This document shows, piece by piece, positions 23,350 to 37,035 of a stretch of DNA of 64,000 nt. The first letter of the stretch is position 1. Each line of letters opens with the position of its first letter. The position numbers were made by a program, and so were the translations under genes. The stretch lies in NCBI GenBank assembly GCA_949126835.1, contig OX421502.1:39341282-39405281 (forward strand), in the 5' to 3' direction. A model generated the notes under the pieces. The model did not search any database. It was not told where the DNA came from and saw only the letters and a program-made list of their open reading frames with translations. This stretch comes from Anisus vortex. Lineage: Eukaryota > Mollusca > Gastropoda > Planorbidae.

Positions 23350-26300
23350 CTAAATGTTTCCACATTTAAAGAGAATATTACTTTACACAATAAATTATAA
23401 ATAAATGATATAAATTGGCACAATTTAACAAAATGTACACAGTCCAATGATTTGTAAATTGTAAAGTCCTAAAATTGAGGATGAAGATAAAATAACTTTT
23501 CAAATTATTACAAGATGGTGATACCAAACTATAATAAATATTAGAATTAGTTTCTTTCAAATTGAGTCATTGTTAAACACATCACAGATCTAGCCAAATA
23601 TTTTTCTTTTTAACTTTGAAAAAAATCCTTCCTCCTCCTCTTCAGGCAATTGTTCTCCCATCATGCGACCATCGGACTCCTCCCTCCCACCTGAAACAGA
23701 ATGGGAAGGGTCCAGGTTAGCACAGATGAGGGCAATTTATGGACTGGGCAAAACAATGGCCCATTTAATTTACTAGAATGAACACTTGAAACTAACATGA
23801 ACAATATATTTCTATGACGATTTTCAACCACTTAAGTGTCACCCCATAAAACATAAACTTAACCCTTTGCCCCCTTATTTAGTTGCCTCCAACCCTTGAG
23901 TCAAGTCGCATAACTCCGCACATTGAAAAAAAAAATCAACCAAAATATATTTTTTTAAATGTACTGTAAAAAAACTATTAAAACAACTGAATCACATTCT
24001 TTATAGTAAAAATATAAGTTTAATTCAAACCAGTAGAGATGAAAATAAAGTTATAAATACAAGGGAAAATATAATAAATCTATCAGTTCCGAAAGGTTGT
24101 CAGGGAATTTTGAAATAATCGAATCGGAAAAATTTTCGTATTCAACTTCTACAACATTATCTGCTCTATTTTCTGGGCATTATCAAAATAATAAAGCCTT
24201 TCCCTCATCAGCCTAGCCCAATGCTCATCTAAATATTTCCAATATGCCATCAATTTTTGTAGAATTAGCGCTAAAATTCTCTTAAATTTGATCGATCGCG
24301 CTAAAAATACCAAACAACAGTGTAAAATTAAAATAGCATCACTATCACCCTCTTTGGTCAGAGTTTAAAAAGTTTATAATTGGCATTTAAAAGCTTGCAT
24401 TGAGATCAGAAATGAAACAATCCATGATTGTTGACGCATGGTAACTGCAAGTGTCTGCCGGTAGAGGTGACACGCATGAATTTCAAGGGGGGGGGGGGGG
24501 GGGGGGGGGAACGGTTAAGAGTGCAAAATCACTATATTATTATTATTCAGTATTTTGATGTTTCCATTACGCATTTAATTAACATCCTCAATTTTTTGAC
24601 TTTGCATTTAAATTTCCTCCTAGACTAGTAGTGTAGTAATAACGTTTATGAATTTGTAAATAAGTAAATCTAAATAACTGACCTGTTTTAGTTTGAGCCA
24701 TTCCATCAACTGTTCCTTCTACATTTTTTTCTGTTTCAGCAAATGCCTGCATGAGCTGCTTTTGTTCTTCTGTCAATTTTCTAAGGAAATAAATACATTG
24801 AAAATATTTTGAAACATTGACAATGAGGAAAACTCCCCCCCCCCCCCCCCCCCCCCCCCACTGGGTGACTATAATAAAAAGAAAACTTACACTGGAACTT
24901 TTATCTTCACATGAATATAGTGGTCCCCGTGGCCGTAACTGTTGACACGACTTATTCCCTTCCCAGCAAGTCTTAGGCGATGGTGGGATGATGTGCCAGG
25001 TGGTATCTATTGGGCAGAACAGTTAAGCATGATTGACAATTCCAAAATCATTAAAAACAAATGCACACATTGCTGACTCCCAACTTTCAAAATATTTTCA
25101 TTCTAACTAATAAAATCTTTCAAAGGCTTTCACTCCATTACAAGTTGATTAGAATTATTGTATACATACGCTAAGAACAATATCATCATAAATTCCAGGA
25201 ATTCGTATAGAGCCACCTAAAACGGCCTGTGTCAAGGTAATAGTGACATCACTGTGGACATCTGCACCTTCCCTTCTAAAAATACGGCTCTTCTGAATCT
25301 GTTGTACATAATAAAATAAATCAATGAAAATGCTAAACATACAACCGAGCAGCACAAATATGTGTGGAAGTGAATATAGACTGAATGTGATCACCTTAAA
25401 TGTGATGTAAACTTCTTGACCACCAACTGGCATTCGAACTGTCTGTCCATCTTCCACACCTAGGCACAAGATAAACATCAAATAATAGAAAGTTAACAAA
25501 CCAAAGAATCACATAATCAAAACTTAAAATACTATTTGCAATGTTTTCTCTCTAATAAGCCAACACTACTTAAAAATATTTTTGTTACATTCCACTTTTC
25601 TTGTTACTATGAATAATTATCTAGATTCCATCCATTAAGCTATTTATTTTTCTCTTAGTGACATTTCTCATATAATCTAAAAGACTTTCATGAAAGACAA
25701 AAGAAATGAAGAAAAATATACATATAGTATTTACCTGCAGGCACAGGTACTATTACTCTCTTGCGTGCAATGACTTTCCCTTTGCCATTACATTCTGTAC
25801 AGGGATGTTTGTTCACGACTCTTTTACCATGACAGCCTCGACAAGTAGACCGCATTATAAATGGCCCAGTTGATATAGTTTCCTAATGGGGAAATATTTA
25901 CTAGTGTTAAGCCGCACAATAACTAAATAGGTTTCCTATTTGAAAACTATTGACTAGTGACGGAGTTTTTAATTATAACTAAGGTCACTAATAAAATGAT
26001 CATAAAAGCTCACCATTCCAGTTCCATTACACTGGGGACATTTTGTTGGTGCCGAGCCCCTTTCAGAACCACTGCCATTGCATTTAGGGCATGTGTCCTT
26101 CACATTAAGATTGATCTCTTTGTTGACTCCACGAGCAGCTTCTTGAAATGTTAGATCCATCATTACCTATAAAACAGTTTGTTTATTTTTAAAGAGAGTA
26201 ATAACTATGAATTATTTGTTCTTCAATAGATAAAGCACTGAGAGTGTTTACTAATAATTTTAGTGCTTGGCATTAATTACTTTAAAAAAAATTGTTTACA

Positions 26301-29300
26301 AACAATTTAGTAAAAAAAAAAAGGATTGACCATTTAATCTTTGTTTAGAAATTTTGTTAAATATTGATTATACAACAAAACTAACTGCTTTTCAGATTGG
26401 GGTTAAGACAACAAAAAAAAAAAGAGTTATTACCTCTGATGCTGGTGCAAATCCAGACATAGACTCTTCATAGTCCTGATTTGAAAATCCAAATCCTCGA
26501 AAACCTGAATTACCAAATATTTTTCTAAACAGCTCCTCTGGATCCATTTGGCTATGGAAATTCTCAAACCCTGAATAAGAAAACAAACACTTAAGGTATA
26601 TATCAGTGAAGTGTGTTTGCAAAATAAAATAGTTTTAATATAAACTACTTAATTTCTAAGTTTGTATACTATTAGTATAACATACACACACACACAAAGA
26701 TGTACCAGTAAAACCTTGTTGGCCTTGTTTAAAACCTGCAGAGCCCTGACTGGCGCTCCCGCTCATACCAAAAGTATCATAATCTCTCTTTTTACCATCA
26801 TCACTTAAAACCTGTTATGACAGAAAATGAATGTCAGAAAAAAACAATGATTCAAAGTAACTTTGTAACATTTTTTTTAACACTTTTCTTTTCAAAAGGT
26901 GGTGGTATGGTATAGTAAGTAAAGCAATGATTGCCATCCCAATCATATCTGACTAAAAACAGCGCTTTCTTAGCTGTACAATTATCTACAGGGGAACATC
27001 TACCACCAAGAGGGCAGATGAATTGCATTTTACATTTTTAATACTGATACCTTAAGTTTCAGATACTTTTTGGTACCCTATAAAACATTCCGGCTGTACT
27101 GGTTTGAAATTGGCCCAAGATATACTATATACAGGTAAGCAGCCTAGAAACCTCTTGCTAGATCAACCAGAAGGCCTCCATAAATAGTGAACATTGCAGC
27201 ACAAAGCCTAATGTATAAGTTTTTAATGCATGACACAATCCTGTCACTAAATAACATACATACTTAATGTCAGGCAATAGCATGGTTTGATTGCTTGTTA
27301 TAATACTTATTAAATACACCTTCACTACATTAAATTGATACTAAGATTATTTTAACCTCATAAGCTTCCGAGACTTCTTGAAATTTTTTGGCAGCATCTG
27401 GATCTTTATTATTCATGTCTGGGTGATACTGTTTGGCCAGCTAGAAGAGATATTTTTTAAACATATTAGAATACAAAACAATTAAATTCTATTGAAAGAA
27501 TAAAAAAGAAAACAACAATAGGTGCAAAAAAAAACACAATAGTTCTTGGGCTCAACAATAGTTCCATTTATAAAACGTTAATAAATTACTTTTGGTAGTT
27601 AACATGGTAAACTTAACATAATGATTAATGTTGAATAAGAAAAAGCTAAACAGAAACATGTTAAGGGCAATAATCAAAGCCTCCCCCAAACACATTCAAG
27701 AAAGACACAATCACTGTGTGCCAATCATCCATGTTTACAATTTTATATATGCAAATTAAGCTATATATATATTACTCTTTACTGCCAGAACTAATAACCA
27801 TTTAATTAGTTATTTAATTAGGAAAGCCTCCTGGAGCGACATTTAAAATTCATCAACTAACCACAATGCTGTGGCTTGCTGCATCAATCACAGTAAATAC
27901 CCTTCGGACCAAATTGATCATAGGGCCAGTGAAGCAGCATTCACTAGCTTCTGTGGCCACTACATACTAGGGTATGTGTGGCCAGCACAATGCCCAGCCA
28001 CCATTACTTCACCCCAACTTATGTCAGGTACCCATCAGAGCTGGGTAAATTCAGGGACAACCTCCAGTCCTGGGAAAAAATCCCAGCCTTCACCAGGACT
28101 TGAACCCAGAACATTCGGACCGCCAGTTGAGCGCGCTGCCACTCAACCAAAGTACATCAATCAGAGGTCTTCTTATAAATACAAGCTCTCACTAATTATG
28201 AACTTCCTTAACTTCCATATTGAGGCATTAGCTCTTGAATTGTGTATGTAAACAATCTATTCATTATATATAACAGATCCATGCACAATGAATTGACAAG
28301 TCTTAATAAGGCTTGACCTTTTCAAATGGAAGAGATTGAGAACTTCCAGTTCTATTTTTACATTTTTAATTATTTCAGGCAGTTCCGTAAACAAAAAAGC
28401 ATGCTTTTGCTGGTGTTTGACAAAGGATTTCAACCTTGACGTCCATTTCTAGTCTTTTAGAAATATACAAAGGCTACAAGATTAGTTATGAGAAATCCAT
28501 TTTTAATATAAAAAGTGAGGAGGCGATAATTAATACTCAAAGTGTTACTCGCGTTAAGTTAAATTTAATTTTGTTTATAAAATAAGTTAGTAAAGAGTTG
28601 CGTCCTTGGTTTTTAAAAAACACAATGCGGAGATTCATAAAAACATAAAACAAAAATTCTTTTGCATCAAGCAATGAGTTTGAGATTATAAATAGGTGAT
28701 TCTTCAAGCCTGACATTCACAATCCTTCATTTTCTTTTGGCAACATCTTTTGGAAATGAAATAAAATTTAATTCCCTGGGAACTTATCGTACAAACATAT
28801 TTCAGAGCATATGATCAAATTAGACCGGAGATGTTTTTCTCTTCGACCTTTTATACATGCATAATCATTAAGACTTGTCAATAGTCAGTATTATAGTGTT
28901 TTCCCATTGTTATGGACGTCTCTATGATGACTATTATTACGACTCCTTAAATCGGATTCAATGAATATAGTTGTATCTTTATTAGAAGTCTCTAGATTCT
29001 GCTAATCTGTAGCCCAAGCTAGGGGTTCCTTGACTGACAGGTCTATGCAGTAATGTAGTTATATTCGTGATAATTATCTTCAACACCTTTCTCAACAATG
29101 ATAGATCAAACAACTCCAGTTGTTGAATAAACAATTTTATTTACATTGTAGACTCAATATAAACGATCAATAAATGCATCAACTGATGGTAACATAAGTA
29201 TCAATAAAATGACATGAAATATACAAGCATTAATATAGCGACTTCACTCTACAAACTTTCAAACTGAACTAACTTTAAGGAGGTGGGGACTTTACAAAGA

Positions 29301-30998
29301 AAACTATCATCGAAGATTCTACAGGGTCTTAATACGCATTTTAACCTCTTTCTCTATAAAATCCAGAATTATCCTCCAATTTCCACGGGGTTGGACGAAT
29401 TATTTTATTTAAACTGCCCTCAGGGCACAAAGGTCAAACCTTGGTCGCCTTGGACTCTGATACGCACTTGTTAAGAGGTCAATGCCTTACTACGTCATTC
29501 ATATATGACCGATATTCGTAACACCATTTAGCGCTATGGCTTTACATATACATACACTACATAATAACATATGGTGCATATATTAATATTCACCACCAAG
29601 TTTGGTTTCATAAATGCCATTATACTATAACTATAAACTTAAGAGGCAGGCAAACATTTTTAAGGATGGGTTAAGGTTGAAAATAATTAGAAAAATGTCC
29701 CAGGATGGAGATCTATGTCTATACTTGGTGGCACATATTCCAATAAGGGTGACAGGCTGTAAGTAAGGAAATAAACATAAAAACAAACCTTATAATATGC
29801 TTTTTTAATTGCAGATGCATCAGCACTTTTGGGAACCCCAAGAACTTCATAGTAATCTCTTTTTTTAGCATTTGTTGAAGTGTGAAAACTGGAGATGTTA
29901 CAAGGTACACAAAGATAAGCTGATGGCCAAGGCTGTAAAAGTTCTGAAATGAACAACAGTTTACCATGATTGAATTTCACAGAAAGCAAAAAAGGTGGTG
30001 CTTATTGCCCCACCTTACCCTAAGTCCTAAGCCCTAATGCAAATAGTGGTGTACTTACAAACTTTACATAAGCAGCATGTGTACAAGAAGGAACAGCTAA
30101 TTGTTTGTCTATTTCCCTTTAAAGGGGATAGAAGGAAATTTTCAAAAAGCCTGAAATCAGGCTTAGACTTTAGCCTGAAAACTGGCAACCCTGTTTTAAG
30201 TTACTGGTTTTCCTGGTTTGTTCAGGCAACCCATTCCATTCTATCTGTATCTGTATCTGTATAAATACGTGGCAAAACCCCGTGCGGGTATCGCTGCCAC
30301 GGGAGGGGGGGGTGCGCGCGGGTACTAAGGCTTCGATAGTCTCTGTTTAAAAGAGTCTAGCGATGGTGCATTCACTGTATTGTCACTCAGTTTGTTCCAC
30401 TCGGTTATAGTTCTAGGGTAGAACGAGTATTTCGCAATGTCACAAGTAGTCCTGATGGTCTGGTACTTAAATGAGTGTCCTCTTGTGGTGCGGGTGGGTC
30501 TAATGAGGCGGGTGGGTGGTACTGCGACGAGCCCGTGGGTGATACGGTACATCATCGATAGTCTCTGCTGTTTTCGTCGCTCGCATATGCCCGAATGCCA
30601 CTCGGACTTAAGTTATTACTAGAAAGAACAATCTTCGTTTAAGGTAGTACCCTGTTTAATTCAATATCACACACATCAGACTGTCAATTGACTTAGTGGA
30701 ATAGTGATGTAGACATTGTAGTCTTGTGATTGAAGACTTGTGAGTTTTGTGTTGTGTGAAAATAGTGAAATGAGTGCAGTCTTAGACTTAGAATAGAATA
30801 ACTTCTTAATTTGGTGAAAATGTAATAGCCAATATACAAACCTTTGTTTAAACGGTGTCTACATAAGTTTTGCAAAGATGTTTGGCGAGATATGTGAAGT
30901 AACCTATAATTAACTTTATTAGTATCACATTGTGTCGAAGGATTTTTTAGAACGACCTTGCATTGGAGTACAAATCGTGTTCCCCTGACAGCAGCCAT
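23198..30998 (-). CDS. DNAJA3: DnaJ homolog subfamily A member 3, mitochondrial (Tid1)
   Basis: Mitochondrial Hsp40 co-chaperone of mtHsp70. Coding exons (minus): 30998-30842, 29943-29789, 27440-27357, 26811-26706, 26570-26434, 26166-26014, 25882-25735, 25459-25395, 25298-25170, 25006-24891, 24780-24683, then one of two last exons, 23690-23590 or 23349-23198. All junctions keep frame with GT-AG signals, giving 482 or 499 aa (human 480). Residues 1 to about 78 are a basic Arg/Ser-rich transit peptide. The J domain begins [14 protein letters not shown], with the HPD triad at 110-112. A Gly/Phe region with [11 protein letters not shown] follows. Four zinc-finger cysteine pairs (C239/C242, C256/C259, C278/C281, C292/C295) form the CxxCxGxG-type domain. 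The C-terminal substrate domain has [13 protein letters not shown] and GDHYIHVKI. The gene is convergent with RBM41. Confidence 0.95.
23590..23690 (-). CDS. DNAJA3: DNAJA3 alternative last exon A (acidic, FFSKLK end)
   Basis: Accepts the phase-1 splice from 24683 and encodes [20 protein letters not shown], then GFFSKLK and a short end before TAG. It matches the vertebrate Tid1 C-terminus, which has an acidic stretch followed by EEGFLSKLKK, so this is the ancestral-type tail. Confidence 0.85.
24487..24509. repeat. Poly-G run (23) in DNAJA3 intron
   Basis: Uninterrupted G run. A C run of about 25 lies at 24835-24859 in the next intron, about 330 bp away. Both are prone to sequencing-length error and to G-quadruplex formation. 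Confidence 0.95.
24835..24859. repeat. Poly-C run (about 25) in DNAJA3 intron
   Basis: Uninterrupted C run just upstream (minus strand) of exon 24780-24683. Complementary to the G run at 24487-24509. Confidence 0.95.
27890..28151 (-). repeat. SINE-B in DNAJA3 intron 2
   Basis: Full-length-like copy. It starts at the tail block taaatacccttcggaccaaa and passes cccatcagagctgggtaaat. The head at the right has ggacttgaacccagaac and gcgcgctgccactcaacc. It lies in the 2.3 kb intron between exons 29943-29789 and 27440-27357. Confidence 0.9.
30190..30625 (-). mobile_element. Nested LINEs: young 3' fragment inside an older LINE
   Basis: The older common-family LINE block (ctggtttgttcaggcaaccc at about 30209, resuming at tatgcccgaatgccactcgg) is split by about 340 bp (30246-30588). 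The insert encodes on the minus strand an RT C-terminus: [14 protein letters not shown], then [13 protein letters not shown], ending in [11 protein letters not shown]. It ends in a (tctgta)n tail. The insert belongs to a different jockey/CR1-like family and retains an open frame of 76 residues, so it is comparatively recent. It lies in DNAJA3 intron 1. Confidence 0.8.
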
Positions 30999-30999
30999 G

Positions 31000-32071
31000 T
31001 TAAATTACACTGGTAAAGCCAGGTTGCATCATTGTGTAAGATATATTTTTTTAATATAAAAACATATATAATAAAAACAATTATTTATTTTTTATTATAA
31101 ATATCTATATGTTGATATTTAATATTCAGAAACATATTTTAATTTAAAATATTAGAAATAACATAAATGCACTCGAAATATTACTTTATTTTTCTAATGA
31201 AAAGTCTTTCCTGGCAAGGGTTTCGGTCGAAGCTGATGTTTTTTTCCACAAAGATCTAAGTTTTTCCATAATGGTCTACATTTGCGATTAATAGATTATA
31301 TAATATTGGCCTAGACAAGTAGGCCTACAAGCTAAATTCCCAGGTGTTGCCCAGGGACAAAATTACATTATATATAATTATTATTTAGTTAAAACATTTA
31401 GGAAAGTAATTTAAAATAACTATTCAAAACGGGTTAAAAAAGCATGTCTTTTTATTTAACCAAATGTTAGCACTATCCCTGCATGAGAATCTAACATAAT
31501 CGGTCTTATCTTATACATTACAGACGCTCCTTCTATAAAGAAGATTATGCATCACATGTTCCACCCTATCCTAATCGATTCACGGTGTAGGTGAAATAGT
31601 CTAGGTCGAAACAGGCGCTTATCGAAAAAATCCTCACTTCTATTGTCAGATCGGGGGCATAACTCGCCAGTTTCCGACAAACCACGACTCTATATTATGA
31701 ATTATGCCACCTCTGTGGAAGGAGTAAGAGGAGAAAATGAAGCATATCTCAGATGAATGTCATCGGCTCGCCAGTTTTAGACGGAATTAGTCAGGGAACC
31801 AGATTTCCAATTATTATCTTCATGGAGGCTTAGACGCACTACGGCATGCAGATTTATTATAGTACGGAATAGTCTGATTTATCCATTCAATAGCACTTTT
31901 ATTATGTTTGGGGGCAGGGCCTGAATCCGGCCAATTTTATAAATTTAGTTAAGAGCATATATGAGGTCCCACAATTCATTTTAAGTTAATTGAAGTAGAG
32001 GATAAAAAAAAGGCCTGACCTACATTACTAATGCCGCTAAAATATTTAACGACCAAAGATATTGGTGTCAG
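31000..32071. other. DNAJA3 upstream region
   Basis: Divergent side of DNAJA3. No exon was seen. There is a LINE terminal fragment at 31503-31550 (cttatacattacagacgctc). The TATA-rich DNA at 31040-31110 is not a convincing promoter element. Confidence 0.4.
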
Positions 32072-32229
32072 TGATTACGCTGCTCCTGCGGTTAGTTCAC
32101 CGGACTGTCAACCGACACTTCGCGGGTTCTATCCCTACCGCCGACCGATCCCTGCTTCCCTGCAGGAGTTTTGGGTCTAGTGGACGTAATAATCTTCTAT
32201 CTAGAAGGAACGTCTGTAAAACTTATAGA
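32072..32229 (+). repeat. SINE-A copy
   Basis: The head is slightly degraded (ctgctcctgcggttagttca), with the anticodon-like actgtcaaccg, box B ggttctatcccta and tail gtaataatcttctatctaga, gaacgtctgtaaaactta. It sits beside the 3' end of the LINE at 32262-34690. Confidence 0.85.
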
Positions 32230-32261
32230 AGCTCATTCATGTAGTGTAGGTAACGAGTGAG

Positions 32262-34690
32262 GCAACTCAATAATAATAATTATTATCCCGTTGGTGACAG
32301 TTCTATGCGCTGACAACAGTTACAGAATACAGACAGGCAACAAATATGTAATAATACGCTAATTCTGCTGACGAAATAGGTGAGTCTTCAGCCGGCTCCT
32401 GAAGGTGTCATAGCTAGGGCTCTGGCGAAGCTGTAGTGGGAGGTGATTCAAAGCGGACGGTCCTGTGTAAGAAAATGAACGTTCGCCAGCGGACACTAGC
32501 CTCACACGAGGGATCCGCAGAGTAAGCGCGTCAGAAGACGAACGAAGTGGGCGGGACTGGGCGTGGAGCTCCAGACAAGAGCGAAGGTAATCCGGGGCAG
32601 TTATTCAGGCCCTTATAGCAAAGAGAAGCCAGCTTATATGAGATCCGGTTGTTGATGGGTAGCCAGTGCAGAGATCGGAGCAGAGGAGTGATATTATTTG
32701 ACTTACTTCTTCTTGAGAACTAGTCGGGCTGCGCAGTTCTGGATACGTTGGAGTCCTTGAAGGGAGGAGGCCGAGAGGCCAGCCAAAAGCGAATTGCAAT
32801 AGTCTAAGCGGGAAAAGATGAGAGAGATGATGAGCTTAACACAAGCTTCCTTGGTGAGATAACGACTGATGGCGGCAATACGACGCAGATGGAAGAAGCA
32901 GATTTTGGTGAGGAAGGAGATGTGGGACTGCATGGACAGCATGGAGTCCAGATAGGCGCCAAGGCTCTTGACAGTCGGGGAGAAAGGCACAGTTGCATCA
33001 GCCAGCTGAAGATCGGACGCAGTGAGGGACACGACCCTCTGTCTCGTACCGACGATAATAGCTTCAGTCTTCCCACTGTTAAGCTTCAACTTGTTTTCCA
33101 TCATCCAGCTCTGGATGTCCAGGAAACAGATGGAGATGGAAGCAAGGAGCCCGTCGAAGTCCCCAGGCTCTGCACTGTTATAGAATGGGTGTCATCGGCG
33201 AAAGAATGATATTTGAGGTTGTGGCGTTCGATGACAAAGGAGAGGGGTTGAGTTTAAAGGGTGAAAAGAAGTGGACCGAGGACAGACCCCTGCGGCACAC
33301 CATAGCAGACGTGAACAGGCTGCGAGAATATGGACTCAATCATAACGGTCTGGGAGGGATTCTGAAGATAGTTTGTGAACCAGGAGAGGGCGATGTCATG
33401 AATGCCAAATGCAGACCTGAGGCGATCAATTAGTCGGTGGTGGTCAATCGTATCGAAGGCAGCAGACAAATCAAGCTGCACAAGGGCAGAGACGAGACCT
33501 CTGTCTGAAGCGTTTAGGAGGTCAGTGGTGATCCGCAGAAGCGCTGTCTCAGTGCTGTGATGGTGACGATACGCAGACTGGTGCGCGGGCATCAGCGAAT
33601 GCAGAGACAGATGGGCATTTAACTGCTCGAGGATAACACGCTCCAGGATCTTGGAAAGGAAGGGTAGGTTGGATACTGGGCGGTAGTTCTTGCACTCATT
33701 TACATCGAGTCCGGGCTTCTTTAAGAGTGGGCGGACAATGGCGGATTTGAAGCAGTCCGGGACCACGCCCGTGGATAAAGAGATGTTAACAATATCCGTG
33801 ATGAACGGCAGAAGCCTGTCCAAGCACTTGGTAAACAGGAAGCCGGGCATAGGGTCAAGCTCCCAGGTCTTGATGGGGGTCCTTGTGATGATGCGCTTGA
33901 CAAGGTCAATGGTTACAGGAAGGAAGCAGGTGAGAGGGGAGCCCGAGAAAGTAGGAGAGGGTGGAGATGGGCTGTAGGAAGCCTGATCCAGAGAACAGCG
34001 CAGAGTCTCAATATTTTGCTGAAAGTACTGTGAGAAGTGATCAGGGTGGTCGTCGAGTGGGCGGGTGGTGGGTTGGGGAGTGGCGATGAGGTAGAAGAGC
34101 CAAGAAGGGTGGACAAGATTAAGTGAAGCTCCCTGGGCGATGCGGTCGTGGAAGTGCAGGACCTTGGCAGCAGTGATGGCTTCCTTGACGAGTAGTCGCT
34201 TTTCCCTAAAGATCTGGCGGTGGACCTCAAGGCCAGAGAGGCGCCACGCTCGCTCCGCGCGTCGTCGTTCTTGCTTGGCAGATTTGACGTCATCAGAAAA
34301 CCAAGGAGCTGGCGGTCGCTCCGAGACTGCACACAAAGATGGCGGGGCGTGCCTGTCAAGAAGCTGACGTAGAGTCAGGTTCAAGAAGGGGGCCGGTTCA
34401 GAAGAGGGGTCACGCTGAGTGAGAAGCGAGGCAGCCTCCGCACCGAATGCAACAGTGTCTATAGCTCGCAGCTTGCGGCGAGTGACCATCTCGCAGAGAT
34501 GACCTGGCCGGCCTGGTGATGTTAACGATGAAGCTGACAGCAGAGGGGTCAGACACCAGATGGTTGCAGGCGACAAGGCAGGAGACCAGCTGACGATCCA
34601 GTCCAGAATGTGCCCGTGGTCGTGGAATGGGACGACCTGGTCGTCGGCGATATATACAAAGGAAGGATACGGTGGTGGTGGTAGTGGTCA
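32262..34690 (-). pseudogene. CR1/jockey-like non-LTR retrotransposon, 5'-truncated and decayed
   Basis: The minus strand encodes the end of an AP-endonuclease region (to about 34380), then a reverse transcriptase with YRPVSNLPFLSKILERV, AFDTIDHHRLIDRL (motif A), GVPQGSVLGPLLF and FADDT (motif C), then the C-terminal SGKTEAIIVGTR and SRLDYCNSLLAGL blocks, and an ATT-type tail near 32262-32280. Breaks seen: a TAA stop at 33256-33254 directly after LLFTL, a frame change near 33180, another near 32705 and more towards the 3' end. The 5' end is lost near 34690. GC content is higher than its surroundings, so it is younger than most repeats here. Overlapping plus-strand frames are antisense shadows. 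Confidence 0.9.
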
Positions 34691-34699
34691 CTGTCATTT

Positions 34700-37035
34700 C
34701 AATGTGTCAATTTGGTCAAATCTCAAGCCATTGTGCTGTCTACGCATATCACCGTGGAAGGGGAGATAAAATATACCAGTGCTTCCTAAAACTACAGAAT
34801 GTATTGTACACAAATAAACAAAACCATACAAAATAAAACACCATGTAAAAGTACTTCTTTAACACTCTAGCTTGGTGTAACAAACTGAATCTTTATTCTT
34901 ATTCTCTAATCCTTTTATAGCACATTACATTAGCACATCACCACCATTCACTCCCTATTCAAACACCTCCACAAGACATCCATGAACAAAACTCACTCTG
35001 TCCAGCCAGTCACAATAACACAGAGCTTTCAGGTCACAGTCAGGTCAACACATTACAGTCCAATGTGTGTTACTATAAGTCACAGTCAGTTTATAATTAT
35101 TCTGTCCCTTACACACTCACAGTTACACAGTCACTATATCACTGTCACACACCTCCATACAACATTCATCTAACTTCAGACAAAGGACTTCATACAACAG
35201 AGTGCACAATATAACAGAATTCATTTACAACAAAATGCTTACCTACCAGAGTTATCAGTTACTTGGTTTAGTAATTCTTATAATTTATAGAACTTACACA
35301 TATATGCAAAACATAATCAAAACATTTTAATGTATGATTATCAGTATTACATTTTTTTTTAATAACATCATATCAAAAGAAATTATTCTGCAAAATTTGT
35401 TATTTTTTGTTTGTTTTAACTTTTTGTGTCTTTTTAAAATTAAGTGTGTTTGTAATTAAAATAATCTATTCAACAAGACATTAAATTCTAGATTACAAAC
35501 ACAAAACAATAACAATCTATTATAATGCTCAGATAAACTTAAGGATAAACACATTTTTTGTATATTGTACATTTAATTGTTATCCTTTTTATCACAATTT
35601 TTTTTAAACCAAGTAACAAAACTCTTATTCTTATGAAAAACTTTCTAAAACATACTGTTTCATGAAATGATGCCATTAATTATTATCAGTCTTTTATGTG
35701 TTTTAATGGATGAATATAGATATACCATTGTTTAAAATATGCACCTAATTTTTTTTTTTAAGATTTAAACAAAAAATACAAGTAGACATATCCATCACCT
35801 TCTAACTGCCAAGAGGCTGTACCTATTTGGTTGATGCTAAGAAGGCTCTTGATATGTTCAAGAAACATTCATTATTGAGATAAAGGATCAATATTACCAA
35901 TCCTATATGATAAATTATTGTTTTATTAATCCATTATTATATCATTCTTATCCTGGAAATTTTTTTCAACTTTTATGGCCTAAATAATAATTTTACATTA
36001 ATTTTTTATGCTTTTAAAAAGTTATGTACATCTATATATATTAGAAGAGTAATTTGAGACATTATTTATCTTTAGAGATATAATTAAGAAATTGAACTCA
36101 TAAATCATTCTTCAACTTTTAAATCAACTATAAGGTCAGATTTGAAAATACTGTTTAATAAAGAAAATAATTTCAAAATCTAAAAATACTTGTATGGCAA
36201 CTAAATATGAAAAATTAAAAATTGACAATTTTTAATGTGCATTTATTAAATAAAAAATAGTTGCATGAATATAAAAAAATTCCAACATACAAATCAATAA
36301 ATCAAAAATTCTTGTATGTTATCTTATTTATTACAGAGGCTCCTTATATAAGAATATTATGGCATCTTACACAGATAAAAAATAAATAATACAAAACTAG
36401 TTTAAATGACACTGGAATATATAAGTAATTTAAAGTACCCTTCGGACCAAATTGATAATATTCACCAGTTTCTACGGCCACAGCATACTAGGTGATTAGG
36501 CGGCCAGCAAAATGCACAGCTGCCTTTACTTTACCCCAACTTAGGTCAGGTACCCATCAGAGCTGGGTAGACTCAGTGACCCCCTCCAAACATGGGAAAA
36601 AAAATCTTAGCCTTCATTAAGATTCAAACCCAGGACCATCGGTATACCAAACGTGCTTGATCACCCTGCCCCCATTTGAAAGTATAGCTCTATATAATAA
36701 AACTATTAAAGATATATTACTTCATATACAAAATATAATGTAAAAAAATAAAAACATTTGACTTACAAAATATTGAAAGGTAAGATTTAAAATCCTGTCC
36801 TGTTGAGTATTGAGACAACTTTATTAGAAATACGTGTCAATTAAAACCAATCTGGACCCTAACACACACAATTATATATTATATTCACTGGCACATCATA
36901 TTATTAACACTAAAGCTATAACATTTAAGATAGAATAACTCTTCATTTACATTTCATCACATAGCAAACAAAGTTTTTTTTATATTCCAATAGATAATTA
37001 TGGAAAATGCTGTTAATAATATGAATATTAATTAA
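34700..37035. other. Intergenic, AT-rich, repeat remnants
   Basis: No exon recognised. It contains a CA/CAGT-rich low-complexity patch (about 34920-35170), a plus-strand LINE fragment at 35470-35555 (acaataacaatct, atgctcagataaac), a degenerate LINE terminus at 36316-36372 and a SINE-B at 36431-36670. Confidence 0.5.
36431..36670 (-). repeat. SINE-B copy
   Basis: Tail acccttcggaccaaattgat, body catcagagctgggtagactc, box B complement gattcaaacccagg. About 370 bp downstream of the PRCP poly(A) hexamer. Confidence 0.85.

Noticed and set aside
33690..34367. Plus-strand frames over the LINE
   Set aside because: Antisense shadows of the retrotransposon reverse transcriptase frame.
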